Source: a virus. From it: DNA of 27,094 nt. The stretch lies in the IMG/VR virus record IMGVR_UViG_3300044511_000447, positions 1 through 27,094 of that record. One strand, 5' to 3'. The notes under the pieces are model-generated. The model saw only the letters and a list, made by a program, of their open reading frames with translations. It ran no database searches and was not told the origin of the DNA. The position numbers and the translations under genes are program-made. Shown here piece by piece: positions 5,760 to 13,334 of this stretch (the first letter of the stretch is position 1; each line of letters opens with the position of its first letter).

Positions 5760-8700
5760 TTACTGCTGCCAGAATTTTATATTTCCACCTATACCAGATA
5801 TTTTCATACTAAAGCTATACCAGTCATATGGTTGAACAACGAAAGTAATTGACATTAGCCCATCAGTAGGTGGAGCTCCAGTCCAATTTAATGGAACAGT
5901 TATTGAACCTGTTGTATCACCTGCATTTAAACCTGTGCTCATGTCAAGATTGACATTGTCAGTGGTAACAGCAGTTCCGTTTTGAGTTGCAATAGCAATT
6001 GTCTGTTGTAAAAATGATGTTCCATCATAAGGAGCATCTAAAATAAAGTCAAATTTAAGAGCTGATGGCTGAATGCTTTGTAATGAAGAGATATAGAAAT
6101 TGTGCTGTGAAATAAGTTCAGCTCGTAAAGCGACTCCGCCTCCAGCCCCAGTAGGAACCGTCACAGTATCATTTCCTGTTAATGCCCAACCACCAGTAGT
6201 AGTTGTTAACCACCAGTATGCAATTAATGGAATAAATTTCATATCTGCTCCTGCAACAAATGCTAACCATGTTGCGCCGCCGTCAGTTGTAATAATAGTA
6301 AGAACATCAATACCGCCAGGAGTCATACTAAAGGTAGGTAATGTTCCATTTGCCCATTTAAAAGTAGAAGGAAATGACGGTATATTGTTACCTGAAGCGT
6401 TTTGAATAAGAACAAGTGTAACCGATGATGTGAATGTCCCCGGAACAAAGTTTGAAATTGTAAACGCGGTGTTATCTGTCATTGTAACAACATGTGTGTT
6501 ACCTTGTGAAAGGTCAATGTCATACGTTCCTTGAATACTAACATTAACAGTAGGTTCACTGTAGCTTTTTAAAATCGCCTTTTCGACGATATTATTATTA
6601 ACATTGATATCGCCAGTCATTGTTCCACCGTTAAGGTTTAAGAACTTTTGGCCGGCCTCCCATTTTAATGTTGTTCCATTGAAAACTAACGCTTCATCGT
6701 TATTTAAAACAGTTAGCGTTCCAATATTAACATCAGTTAAATCAGCAATAGCGTGACTGTGCGAAACATTTGCTTTACCAGCAAGCAAGTTATTGATCTG
6801 CGTAATGTCATAAGAGTCACTGATGTTATAACCAGCAAGTGTGGTAGGAGCATTTAAAACTCCTGACCAATTTACATTGGAAGCGGTACCTGCGTTTCCA
6901 GTAATATCAGTGATGCTAACCGCGCCAACTTGGCCATTTACTGAAAGCACTAAATCAGTTGGAGTTAAAAGCTCCTGCCAATCTGATAACAATGAAGGAT
7001 CAGTTCCTTGCAAAATAAAACTTTTGTTTAGATCACTTCTAATTGCAACGTCACCTGTCTGTGCTGTAAGGGCAAGCATCTGAGTTTGATCTGTAACTAC
7101 AAAAGTATCAACTATTGCGATTGCTGGAAGTTGAATTGATGGAACTTTTCCAGTTGCATCAAGAGATGCAACTCCGTTTACAATACCTTTTTCAGTTGTC
7201 GCAATCGCGTCACTGATATTATAACCAGCAAGAGTGGTAGGAGTGCCAATAATATTTGACCAATTAACAGTAGTGGTAAGTGGGCTATTTACCCAAACAG
7301 TTCCATTAAATTTCAAAAACTCATCTACACTTGGTGTCGAAATTACAGTATCAGTTAACGAACTAAGAGCGTGTGTGTGTGCTGTCGCAGCTTTACCACT
7401 TAGTAGAGTATCAACCTGTGTTGCGGTATAAGCATCAATAATACCGTACCCGACAAGTGACGTTGGAGCGCCAGTAATATTAGACCAGGCCCAAGTTGTT
7501 GGAGCGCCAGTAATATTAGACCAGGCCCAAGTTGTTGGAAATGGAGTGTTAGCCCAAGTTGTTCCATTAAAGGCGAGATACTGTGTAGCTGATGGTGACG
7601 CTATAGTGACATCACTTGATGATGCAAGTGAATGAATATGTCCAACATTTGACTTGTTGCTAAGCAGTGAATCAACTTGTGACATTGTGTACGCGTCAGT
7701 AATTGCGAAACCACTAATTGTCGACGGCTTCGCAGTTATACTTGTCCACGGTAATGAATTAACTTGAACTGGCAACTGTTGATTTACCCACTGAGAACCA
7801 TCCCATTTCAAAACATCACCAGGAATTCTACCAGGAGTAGAATTTATTACATCAGAAAGTTGCGAAAGAGCGTGATTGTGCGCATTAAATGTTGTTAGTG
7901 AAACCGCGTCATTTATTCCGTAACCGGCAAGATTGCTTGGCGTGTTTACGACATTAGCCCAGTCCCAATTTGTTGGAAGCGCTGGAAGATTTGCATTTAC
8001 CCAGTTTCCACTTAAATCATAAGTTAAAATTTGTCCATTAACTGGAGTGGTTATTTGAACACCACCTAAATTTGAGTTAATTGCTACAGCGTGCGGTGAA
8101 TTTTCCCACTTATTAGTAATTCCGTTGAATTTTAACAAGTCACCATTAGCTGGTAAAGTTAAAAACTGAACATCTGTTAGATTTAAAAGCCCGTGAGTAT
8201 GATTTGCTAGTGCAGCGTCATTTATTCCATAACCAGCAAGTGTGGTAGGAGTGTTAACTATCTCTAACCACGGGTGATTATGCACAAGCTCTGATGGTGA
8301 TATTCCATAACCAGCAAGTGTGGTAGGAGTATTTATGATGTTAGCCCAGTCCCACACGCTTGGAAAATCAACAATATTAGCAACATGATGTGTATGATTT
8401 ATATCGGCAACATTTGTAATTCCATATGCCTGCCAAGTTGTTGGCGTATTTGAAATATGTATCCAGTCCCATGATGTTGGAAAATCAACAATATCAGCGA
8501 TATGATGTGTGTGACCAATTAATGAAACATCTGTTAACCAGCCGGCGGCAACAGTTGGAATATTAATTAAATCAAACCAGTTATGAACATGTGAAATATT
8601 TGATTTATTGTTTAGTTCAGCAATTAATCCATTGATATCTGTCATGTCATGAAGATGGCCGATATCTGTCTTGTTATCAAGAACAGCTTGTAAACCGGTT

Positions 8701-9947
8701 ATATCTAAAATATCATGAACATGATTTATATCAGCTTTTAATAAATCTGCGCTTATTCTATTTTGAATTTCAGCTGTTAATGAACTTAAAATAGATTGAA
8801 CTTGATTATCGCGAGTTTGAATTTCAAGTGCTAAGTTAGCTGCTGTACTTTCTACTGTTTGAAAAACAGTCTCACTCATGTACCCGCCTTGGCTGGCGCT
8901 TGCTTCACCAATTGCTACTAGCACTGCACCTGAAGAAGTGCTTGCTGCGAGTGGAGCAACTGCACTTACTGAAGTGATGCCTGTTGATGAAGCTGTTACA
9001 GGTGCGGATGCTTCTCTATCTATTTGAAAAAGAATTGTTGTAGGATTTAAAATTGAACCAATATGCCAAACGTCACGTTGTGGTCTTACTGTAGAAAACT
9101 GCCCATTTGCTGTAAGGTACAGTGTTTTCCCTGCATCAGAAATATCAAAATTCCAATTTGGGTTATGAACAATACGACCACTAAGAATAATGGTGGTAGG
9201 TTCATTAACATAAACAGGTTCAATACAGAAACCAATAGGCGTAGCACCTAAAACAGGATCATTTTGCGCAAGCTTTATTTGATCAGGACCGCCAAACGCT
9301 ACAACAGAGAATGCTGGAATTGGTTCAATTGCTGTTACCAAAAAGATCGTACTATCAATCTTAATGTTACTTTGCTGTTGACTACCTATAAGTTTGAGAT
9401 CAACGTCAGAAGTTAAAAGCTCACCATTAGGGCGTCTAACTGGTTTACCATCACCATCTGCAATGATAAAGCCGCCCTCAAAATTACCATTAATTGAAAC
9501 TTGACTTCCTACCGGATAAGACGTGATGTTATAACCAGCTTTTGAACCAACTAAAACTTTAAGTTTTGTTATCCAACGATTACCATCCCACTCTTTAACT
9601 ACGTTAGCGTCAAGATCAAAAACTGTTTGACCAACACCGGCTGTAGCTGGCACACCATGTTGAACTAAAAATGGTAAAGTTGAAAATGTAAACGATGGCT
9701 GACCAGTTATTTGACTGATTTCAACATACAAATCCGCATTTGCTGGTAATGGACCCCAGGCCTTTTGAATTGTTTTATTAAATTCAATAATATAATTTGA
9801 TGTACCATGAGCTATCGTAATATAGAGTGGCCCATTAGATGTGCTTAAATCTACACGAGTAGGATCAGAGCTCAAGCGCAGCGAACTAAAGTTGCCTAAA
9901 TTGTCTTGTGGTGCATTAAGAACACCGTGACGAAACTGTAAAATCAT
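5760..9947 (-). CDS. Long tail fibre protein with HxH and GYGI repeats
   Basis: This 1395-residue fibre has three regions. Residues 1 to ~330 form a non-repetitive, beta-rich attachment-type domain. Residues ~400-1065 are repetitive, with eleven H-x-H sites (such as N-H-T-H, S-H-V-H, G-H-I-H) alternating with variants of P-T-T-L-A-G-Y-G-I. After the fibre motif L-N-G-G-T-M-T-G-D-I at ~1095 comes a ~290-residue beta-rich tip ending W-Q-Q. Paired histidines in T4 gp37 coordinate iron along the trimer axis, and a similar metal-stapled trimer is inferred. The C-terminal tip probably binds the receptor. A GAGG ribosome site precedes the ATG. No chaperone-type C-terminus (intramolecular protease) was recognised. 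Confidence 0.9.
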   Translation of the reverse strand: MILQFRHGVLNAPQDNLGNFSSLRLSSDPTRVDLSTSNGPLYITIAHGTSNYIIEFNKTIQKAWGPLPANADLYVEISQITGQPSFTFSTLPFLVQHGVPATAGVGQTVFDLDANVVKEWDGNRWITKLKVLVGSKAGYNITSYPVGSQVSINGNFEGGFIIADGDGKPVRRPNGELLTSDVDLKLIGSQQQSNIKIDSTIFLVTAIEPIPAFSVVAFGGPDQIKLAQNDPVLGATPIGFCIEPVYVNEPTTIILSGRIVHNPNWNFDISDAGKTLYLTANGQFSTVRPQRDVWHIGSILNPTTILFQIDREASAPVTASSTGITSVSAVAPLAASTSSGAVLVAIGEASASQGGYMSETVFQTVESTAANLALEIQTRDNQVQSILSSLTAEIQNRISADLLKADINHVHDILDITGLQAVLDNKTDIGHLHDMTDINGLIAELNNKSNISHVHNWFDLINIPTVAAGWLTDVSLIGHTHHIADIVDFPTSWDWIHISNTPTTWQAYGITNVADINHTHHVANIVDFPSVWDWANIINTPTTLAGYGISPSELVHNHPWLEIVNTPTTLAGYGINDAALANHTHGLLNLTDVQFLTLPANGDLLKFNGITNKWENSPHAVAINSNLGGVQITTPVNGQILTYDLSGNWVNANLPALPTNWDWANVVNTPSNLAGYGINDAVSLTTFNAHNHALSQLSDVINSTPGRIPGDVLKWDGSQWVNQQLPVQVNSLPWTSITAKPSTISGFAITDAYTMSQVDSLLSNKSNVGHIHSLASSSDVTIASPSATQYLAFNGTTWANTPFPTTWAWSNITGAPTTWAWSNITGAPTSLVGYGIIDAYTATQVDTLLSGKAATAHTHALSSLTDTVISTPSVDEFLKFNGTVWVNSPLTTTVNWSNIIGTPTTLAGYNISDAIATTEKGIVNGVASLDATGKVPSIQLPAIAIVDTFVVTDQTQMLALTAQTGDVAIRSDLNKSFILQGTDPSLLSDWQELLTPTDLVLSVNGQVGAVSITDITGNAGTASNVNWSGVLNAPTTLAGYNISDSYDITQINNLLAGKANVSHSHAIADLTDVNIGTLTVLNNDEALVFNGTTLKWEAGQKFLNLNGGTMTGDINVNNNIVEKAILKSYSEPTVNVSIQGTYDIDLSQGNTHVVTMTDNTAFTISNFVPGTFTSSVTLVLIQNASGNNIPSFPSTFKWANGTLPTFSMTPGGIDVLTIITTDGGATWLAFVAGADMKFIPLIAYWWLTTTTGGWALTGNDTVTVPTGAGGGVALRAELISQHNFYISSLQSIQPSALKFDFILDAPYDGTSFLQQTIAIATQNGTAVTTDNVNLDMSTGLNAGDTTGSITVPLNWTGAPPTDGLMSITFVVQPYDWYSFSMKISGIGGNIKFWQQ
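7462..7533 (-). repeat. Exact 36-bp tandem duplication in the tail fibre gene
   Basis: Two identical 36-bp units (7462-7497 and 7498-7533) encode a 12-residue block T-T-W-A-W-S-N-I-T-G-A-P twice. Six more bases of a third unit follow. The identity at DNA level, including wobble positions, points to a recent in-frame duplication within the fibre repeat region. Confidence 0.95.
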
Positions 9948-9975
9948 TTCACGTCCTCAGTTAAGATGTTTTTCT

Positions 9976-9983
9976 TATTTATT
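9976..9983 (-). promoter_or_regulatory. Possible late promoter variant (AATAAATA) of the tail fibre gene
   Basis: One mismatch from TATAAATA, placed ~30 nt before the tail fibre ATG at a sensible distance. The same variant occurs at 10493-10500 ahead of the holin-like gene. In AT-rich DNA such near matches are common, so this is weak. Confidence 0.3.
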
Positions 9984-10011
9984 ATTTGAAATGATTTTAT
10001 TAGACTAAAGC

Positions 10012-10440
10012 TCAAAAAACTCCAAAAATCTTCTTTGGTGAAGGTGGTTCATCATTTTCTTTTTCCTTATTTTCAATTTTTACCCCATATTTAGCAGCGA
10101 TAAATTTACTAAAGCCTTCACTTGAGGCAACATAAGTAAGATATGTAGCGAACATATCCCATGTAAGTTTTTCAAAAATAGTCATTCGAATAATAACCCA
10201 GGTTCCAACGATACCTCCAATAAATTGGAGAAGTTTTGTAAGAGATACTCGATTGGTTCCTTTAGCTGTTATTAAATCCGACCATTCAAGACTATCGGCG
10301 CGCTGAATGCCATAAATTAATAAAGTGAAGAAAAGAAGAATGAATAATGACGACCAAAAATGGCTTGATAAAATCTGATCCAAAAGACTGTTTATAAAGT
10401 CGTGCCACATATACTTATAACTCTCAAAAAATTTGAACAT
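10012..10440 (-). CDS. Holin-like small membrane protein
   Basis: The 142-residue protein has a short amphipathic N-terminus, a strongly hydrophobic segment at ~28-46 (F-W-S-S-L-F-I-L-L-F-F-T-L-L-I-Y-G-I), and a second at ~70-86 (L-L-Q-F-I-G-G-I-V-G-T-W-V-I-I). A weaker helix follows at ~95-115. The tail is charged and ends in K-E-K-E-N-D-E-P-P-S-P-K-K. Size, topology and charged tail fit a holin, and the endolysin at 15727-16308 has no signal peptide and so needs one. The family is not firmly recognised. Two starts are possible, 10440 and M11 at 10410. The first sits in a hairpin loop without a clear ribosome site; the second has GAGAG upstream. Confidence 0.5.
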   Translation of the reverse strand: MFKFFESYKYMWHDFINSLLDQILSSHFWSSLFILLFFTLLIYGIQRADSLEWSDLITAKGTNRVSLTKLLQFIGGIVGTWVIIRMTIFEKLTWDMFATYLTYVASSEGFSKFIAAKYGVKIENKEKENDEPPSPKKIFGVF

Positions 10441-10456
10441 ATGGTGTTATAAGTAT
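10411..10456 (-). promoter_or_regulatory. Hairpin enclosing the holin-like start codon
   Basis: A perfect 11-bp inverted repeat, ATACTTATAAC (10411-10421) and GTTATAAGTAT (10446-10456), brackets a 24-nt loop containing the ATG at 10440-10438. The second in-frame ATG (10410) comes directly after the stem. Translation from the two starts could differ according to folding. Confidence 0.5.
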
Positions 10457-10457
10457 G

Positions 10458-10482
10458 AGAGACGGTGCTCAGCACCGTCTCT
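10458..10482 (-). terminator. 11-bp hairpin between glutaredoxin and holin-like genes
   Basis: AGAGACGGTGC / GCACCGTCTCT with a three-base loop, immediately downstream of the glutaredoxin stop (10492). The stem is GC-rich for this genome, but no U-tract follows on the minus strand. It may be a terminator or an mRNA 3'-end protection hairpin. Confidence 0.6.
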
Positions 10483-10491
10483 ATTATGTAA

Positions 10492-10743
10492 CTATTTATT
10501 TAGAAATTGCTCTAATTGCGTATAACCGCCAATGTGGTTATCGTTTATGAAAATTTGTGGAACAGAACGAGCATCTGGAGCAGCCTTTAAAAGTTCATTA
10601 CGCGTATAATAAATAACTCCTGGATTCTTTAACTGTCCATAGTCAAGCAGGTATTGAATATATTCAATACCTTTTGTTTCTAAAAGGTATTTCGCTTTAT
10701 CGCAATATGGACAATTTTCTTTTGAATAAATTATAGCGTGCAT
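10492..10743 (-). CDS. Glutaredoxin
   Basis: The 83-residue glutaredoxin has the dithiol active site C-P-Y-C (C12-C15) after Y-S-K-E-N. It also carries the cis-proline motif S-V-P-Q-I-F-I and the glutathione-binding G-G-Y-T (73-76). An unusual D-Y-G-Q-L-K-N-P-G-V-I-Y-Y insertion lies between helix 2 and the V-P strand, roughly residues 39-51. In T4-like phages glutaredoxin/thioredoxin (NrdC) regenerates the C-terminal cysteine pair of NrdA. The neighbouring nrdA and nrdB genes support that role. The ATG overlaps the preceding stop by one base. Confidence 0.92.
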   Translation of the reverse strand: MHAIIYSKENCPYCDKAKYLLETKGIEYIQYLLDYGQLKNPGVIYYTRNELLKAAPDARSVPQIFINDNHIGGYTQLEQFLNK

Positions 10744-11030
10744 TAAATTCTCCTAAAAACTGGTAAATAATTATTCGGTGGGTTTTTTAATTCAACAAAT
10801 TCATGTCTGACTAAAAATGATGGTATATTCTCTTCAAATATCGTTACTAATTTTTCATACGTTCCTGGTCGAATAACTAGCGCGTGAACTATTCTAGTCT
10901 CATTAGGAATAATCGCATCAACATTTGTAAAGCCATCACCATTTTCAATAATTGTTGCCTTTATATTCTGAACATCTTTTTCAGAAATCGGTTTTCTATT
11001 TTTCAATTGAATGTTGAAATCGTATTTCAT
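10743..11030 (-). CDS. Small protein of unknown function
   Basis: The 95-residue protein is not recognised. It looks like a small mixed alpha/beta domain without cysteines, membrane segments or a signal. K-K/R-rich ends flank a strand-rich middle (R-I-V-H-A-L-V-I-R-P-G-T-Y). A GGAG ribosome site sits at the right distance, and its stop overlaps the glutaredoxin start, so it is a coupled member of the nrd-glutaredoxin unit. Confidence 0.75.
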   Translation of the reverse strand: MKYDFNIQLKNRKPISEKDVQNIKATIIENGDGFTNVDAIIPNETRIVHALVIRPGTYEKLVTIFEENIPSFLVRHEFVELKNPPNNYLPVFRRI

Positions 11031-11042
11031 AAGTATTCTCCA

Positions 11043-11423
11043 TTATAAAATTATTTGCTTATAATCAATTGGCGTTATTATTCCATTTTTATATTCTACT
11101 GCTGAATAAATTTTTATATTATTAGTACATTCTGCAAATAATATTTTTGGTAGAAAATTTTTCGTAATATCAAATAATATATTAGCTTTTGAAACTACAG
11201 AATGAAAAATTGCGTATAGACGTTTATCTTCTACGTGAATTAAATTATATCCAATAACTTTATAAGCATTATTTTCTAAAATATAATTTTCAACATTTTT
11301 ATGACATTCATTTTCTGGAAATTTACCAGTTTTTAAATAATGAAAATATGATTTTTGTAAATTCAAAAATTCTACTATTTCATTAAAGCCAATATCATCT
11401 TTTTTTGCTGGACGACACTTCAT
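11043..11423 (-). CDS. Protein of unknown function downstream of a homing endonuclease
   Basis: From the ATG at 11423, with AAGG 10 nt upstream, this encodes 126 residues beginning M-K-C-R-P-A-K-K-D-D-I-G-F-N-E-I. A longer reading to 11474 would lie within the endonuclease gene and lacks a ribosome site. The sequence is lysine-rich, has several strands (Y-K-V-I-G-Y-N-L-I-H-V), and no recognised motif. It is more AT-rich than the nrd genes. It overlaps the 3' end of the GIY-YIG gene by 29 nt, and the two may have arrived together. Confidence 0.65.
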   Translation of the reverse strand: MKCRPAKKDDIGFNEIVEFLNLQKSYFHYLKTGKFPENECHKNVENYILENNAYKVIGYNLIHVEDKRLYAIFHSVVSKANILFDITKNFLPKILFAECTNNIKIYSAVEYKNGIITPIDYKQIIL

Positions 11424-12168
11424 TAATATACCAACCTTTACAATTACCAAATCTAGCAGTCCTATTTTTATCAATCATCCCTTTCATAGTTCCATAAAAT
11501 AAATTATTATCATTACAAAAGTTTTTAAGGTTACCTGTTATAAAAAAATGTTCATTATTTGGAGTAATAATTTCATATGTTTTTGCCATAGGATTGTTAG
11601 CACCAGCACTTTTTATTGACATCTTTTCTTTCATTATTTTTATAAAGTTTTCTGATTTTTCTCTTCCATACATTGGATTATTCGTGCCAGACATTTTTTC
11701 ACTTATTTTTCTTTTAGTTTCTTCGCTATGTTTTTTAGGCCCATATCCACCACGAGCTAATTGCTTTTGACGACGAGCTTCTACTTTTTCTTCCCACCCA
11801 GGTCCAATAATTTCAGCTAACGTTTTTCCTTTAAAAGAAGGAGGTTTTGCTCCTAAACAAAAATTTGTAAGAATACCATTCTCATCTATACCTTTTCTTC
11901 CATATTGAATTATTAGTTGAGTCTCATAATCATAAGCGTCTTGCTCATTAATAAAATATGCGTAATAAACAATTGGAATTTCAAAACCTAATGATTGTAA
12001 TTTTAAAATTTTATTTAATTTTCGAGAATTTCTTTTTTTATCACGCTTTATCGATTGTGGTGCAAAATGTTGAAATGGTCTATCGTGTTTTCCTTTGCCA
12101 ATATAAAAGGGTAAATCGGTTCTTTTATCAATTAACCCATAAACAAAATATACAAATAAAGGTTCCAT
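11395..12168 (-). CDS. GIY-YIG homing endonuclease with NUMOD3 motifs
   Basis: The GIY-YIG nuclease domain is at residues ~5-90: the V-Y-F-V-Y-G-L strand, then F-Y-I-G-K-G-K-H-D-R-P-F-Q-H with its catalytic arginine, and a later E (Y-D-Y-E-T-Q-L-I) as metal ligand. NUMOD3-type DNA-binding motifs follow: H-S-E-E-T-K-R-K-I-S-E-K-M-S-G and N-N-P-M-Y-G-R. The C-terminus has a helix-turn-helix-like segment ending in G-W-Y-I-N-E-V. Such free-standing mobile endonucleases are common in T4-like phages, often beside nrd genes. I chose M10 (12168); 12195 and 12180 are also possible, and none has a ribosome site. A late promoter lies just upstream. Confidence 0.88.
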   Translation of the reverse strand: MEPLFVYFVYGLIDKRTDLPFYIGKGKHDRPFQHFAPQSIKRDKKRNSRKLNKILKLQSLGFEIPIVYYAYFINEQDAYDYETQLIIQYGRKGIDENGILTNFCLGAKPPSFKGKTLAEIIGPGWEEKVEARRQKQLARGGYGPKKHSEETKRKISEKMSGTNNPMYGREKSENFIKIMKEKMSIKSAGANNPMAKTYEIITPNNEHFFITGNLKNFCNDNNLFYGTMKGMIDKNRTARFGNCKGWYINEVSSSKKR

Positions 12169-12199
12169 AAAATAGAGCATGCAAAAATTAAACATACTG

Positions 12200-12207
12200 T
12201 ATTTATA
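12200..12207 (-). promoter_or_regulatory. T4-type late promoter (TATAAATA) of the GIY-YIG gene
   Basis: Exact late box on the minus strand between nrdB and the endonuclease. The predicted start, about 12194, coincides with the first possible ATG (12195). Either the mRNA is leaderless or the real start is downstream. Confidence 0.65.
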
Positions 12208-12224
12208 GTTTTCTAAATCAGTTT

Positions 12225-13325
12225 CTATAATGAAAAGTTTGAAAAATTATCATAATCAATATCAGCCTTGATTGCTCCAATAAGATACGATTGTTTCTCC
12301 GTTTCCATCGGCGCTTCTTGAAGCCCTGATGAGCTTAACCAGTGATTTGTCCAAGGATAAGGATTCTGGGTTTGCTTTTCAATTGGCTCTAATCCAATAG
12401 CTTTTAAACGATGACCTGAAATGTAGTCAAGATAATCATTATGAAGCCGCTCATTACACCCAATAATTGAGCCTTCACTAAACATATAAGCATTCCACTC
12501 TTTTTCTTCCATCAAAATATCAGCATACATTTGCCGCATTTCTTCAGCAAAATTAGATTCATTTAAAATTTCTAAGATTTCTGAATCATCTCCTTTTTGC
12601 CAAAATTTGATAAGATGTTGAGTTAAGGCAAGATGCTGAATCTCATCTCTTGCAATCAATGAAATATTTTTAGCTGAACCTTCAACTAATTTTAGCTCGC
12701 CGAATGCGAACGTTACTGCAAATGAGCCATAAAAACGAAGGCCTTCTAGCGCATTAATGTTGTAAATTAATTTTACTAGTGAACGCTTAGCCTTAAGTCT
12801 ATTAAATTCATCTCTGTGTTCATCATAATTTTTTGAATCATGAAGAAACTCGTCATAGTATTTTGTTACTGATTGCGCGCGCTTTTGAATATATTCATCC
12901 TTTAAAACATCATCAAATATAACCGCTGGATCAGGATATACATTTTTAATAATGTGAGTGTAAGCTCTTGAATGAATTGCTTCAAAAAATCCCCAGGTAA
13001 TAATACAACCTTCAAGTTCAGGATTTGAACAATAGGTTTGAAGAATAGTTTCTGGTCCACGTCCTTGTACAGAATCAAGCAAAATTTGGTAGCTTAAGTT
13101 CTTGGTGAAAATAAACTTTTGCTCTGGACGAAAAGCGTGATAATCAGATCGGTCCTTTTGAAGAGAAATCTCTACTGGGCGCCAGTAAAGACCTTGCATT
13201 TTTTCATTAAGCTTATCAAGTACAGGATACTTAAATACATCATATCGCTGAATATTTAAATCTTCACCAAAAAATAACGGTTGTTTTGTAAAATCTACGA
13301 CTTCTTTATTATAAACAGTTCTCAT
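12225..13325 (-). CDS. nrdB: Class Ia ribonucleotide reductase, small (radical) subunit
   Basis: This subunit generates the tyrosyl radical used by NrdA to reduce ribonucleoside diphosphates. All di-iron ligands are present: D84, E115, H118, E194, E228 and H231. The radical tyrosine is Y122, in E-A-I-H-S-R-A-Y-T-H. The first four have the same numbering as E. coli R2. The C-terminus D-Y-D-N-F-S-N-F-S-L resembles the E. coli tail that docks on NrdA. The 366-residue length is normal. An AAGGA ribosome site overlaps the nrdA stop region, and the genes are 9 nt apart. The gene is intact with no intron or intein. Confidence 0.98.
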   Translation of the reverse strand: MRTVYNKEVVDFTKQPLFFGEDLNIQRYDVFKYPVLDKLNEKMQGLYWRPVEISLQKDRSDYHAFRPEQKFIFTKNLSYQILLDSVQGRGPETILQTYCSNPELEGCIITWGFFEAIHSRAYTHIIKNVYPDPAVIFDDVLKDEYIQKRAQSVTKYYDEFLHDSKNYDEHRDEFNRLKAKRSLVKLIYNINALEGLRFYGSFAVTFAFGELKLVEGSAKNISLIARDEIQHLALTQHLIKFWQKGDDSEILEILNESNFAEEMRQMYADILMEEKEWNAYMFSEGSIIGCNERLHNDYLDYISGHRLKAIGLEPIEKQTQNPYPWTNHWLSSSGLQEAPMETEKQSYLIGAIKADIDYDNFSNFSL

Positions 13326-13334
13326 TTTTATTCC

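Noticed and set aside
6100-6405. Plus-strand open frame inside the tail fibre gene
   Set aside because: It is antisense to a clearly coding, motif-bearing gene, with no ribosome site and no recognisable protein. Other plus-strand frames within the fibre were rejected for the same reason.
7441-8700. CRISPR-like array in the repetitive stretch
   Set aside because: The repeats are coding, in phase with the tail fibre frame, degenerate and without regular spacers.
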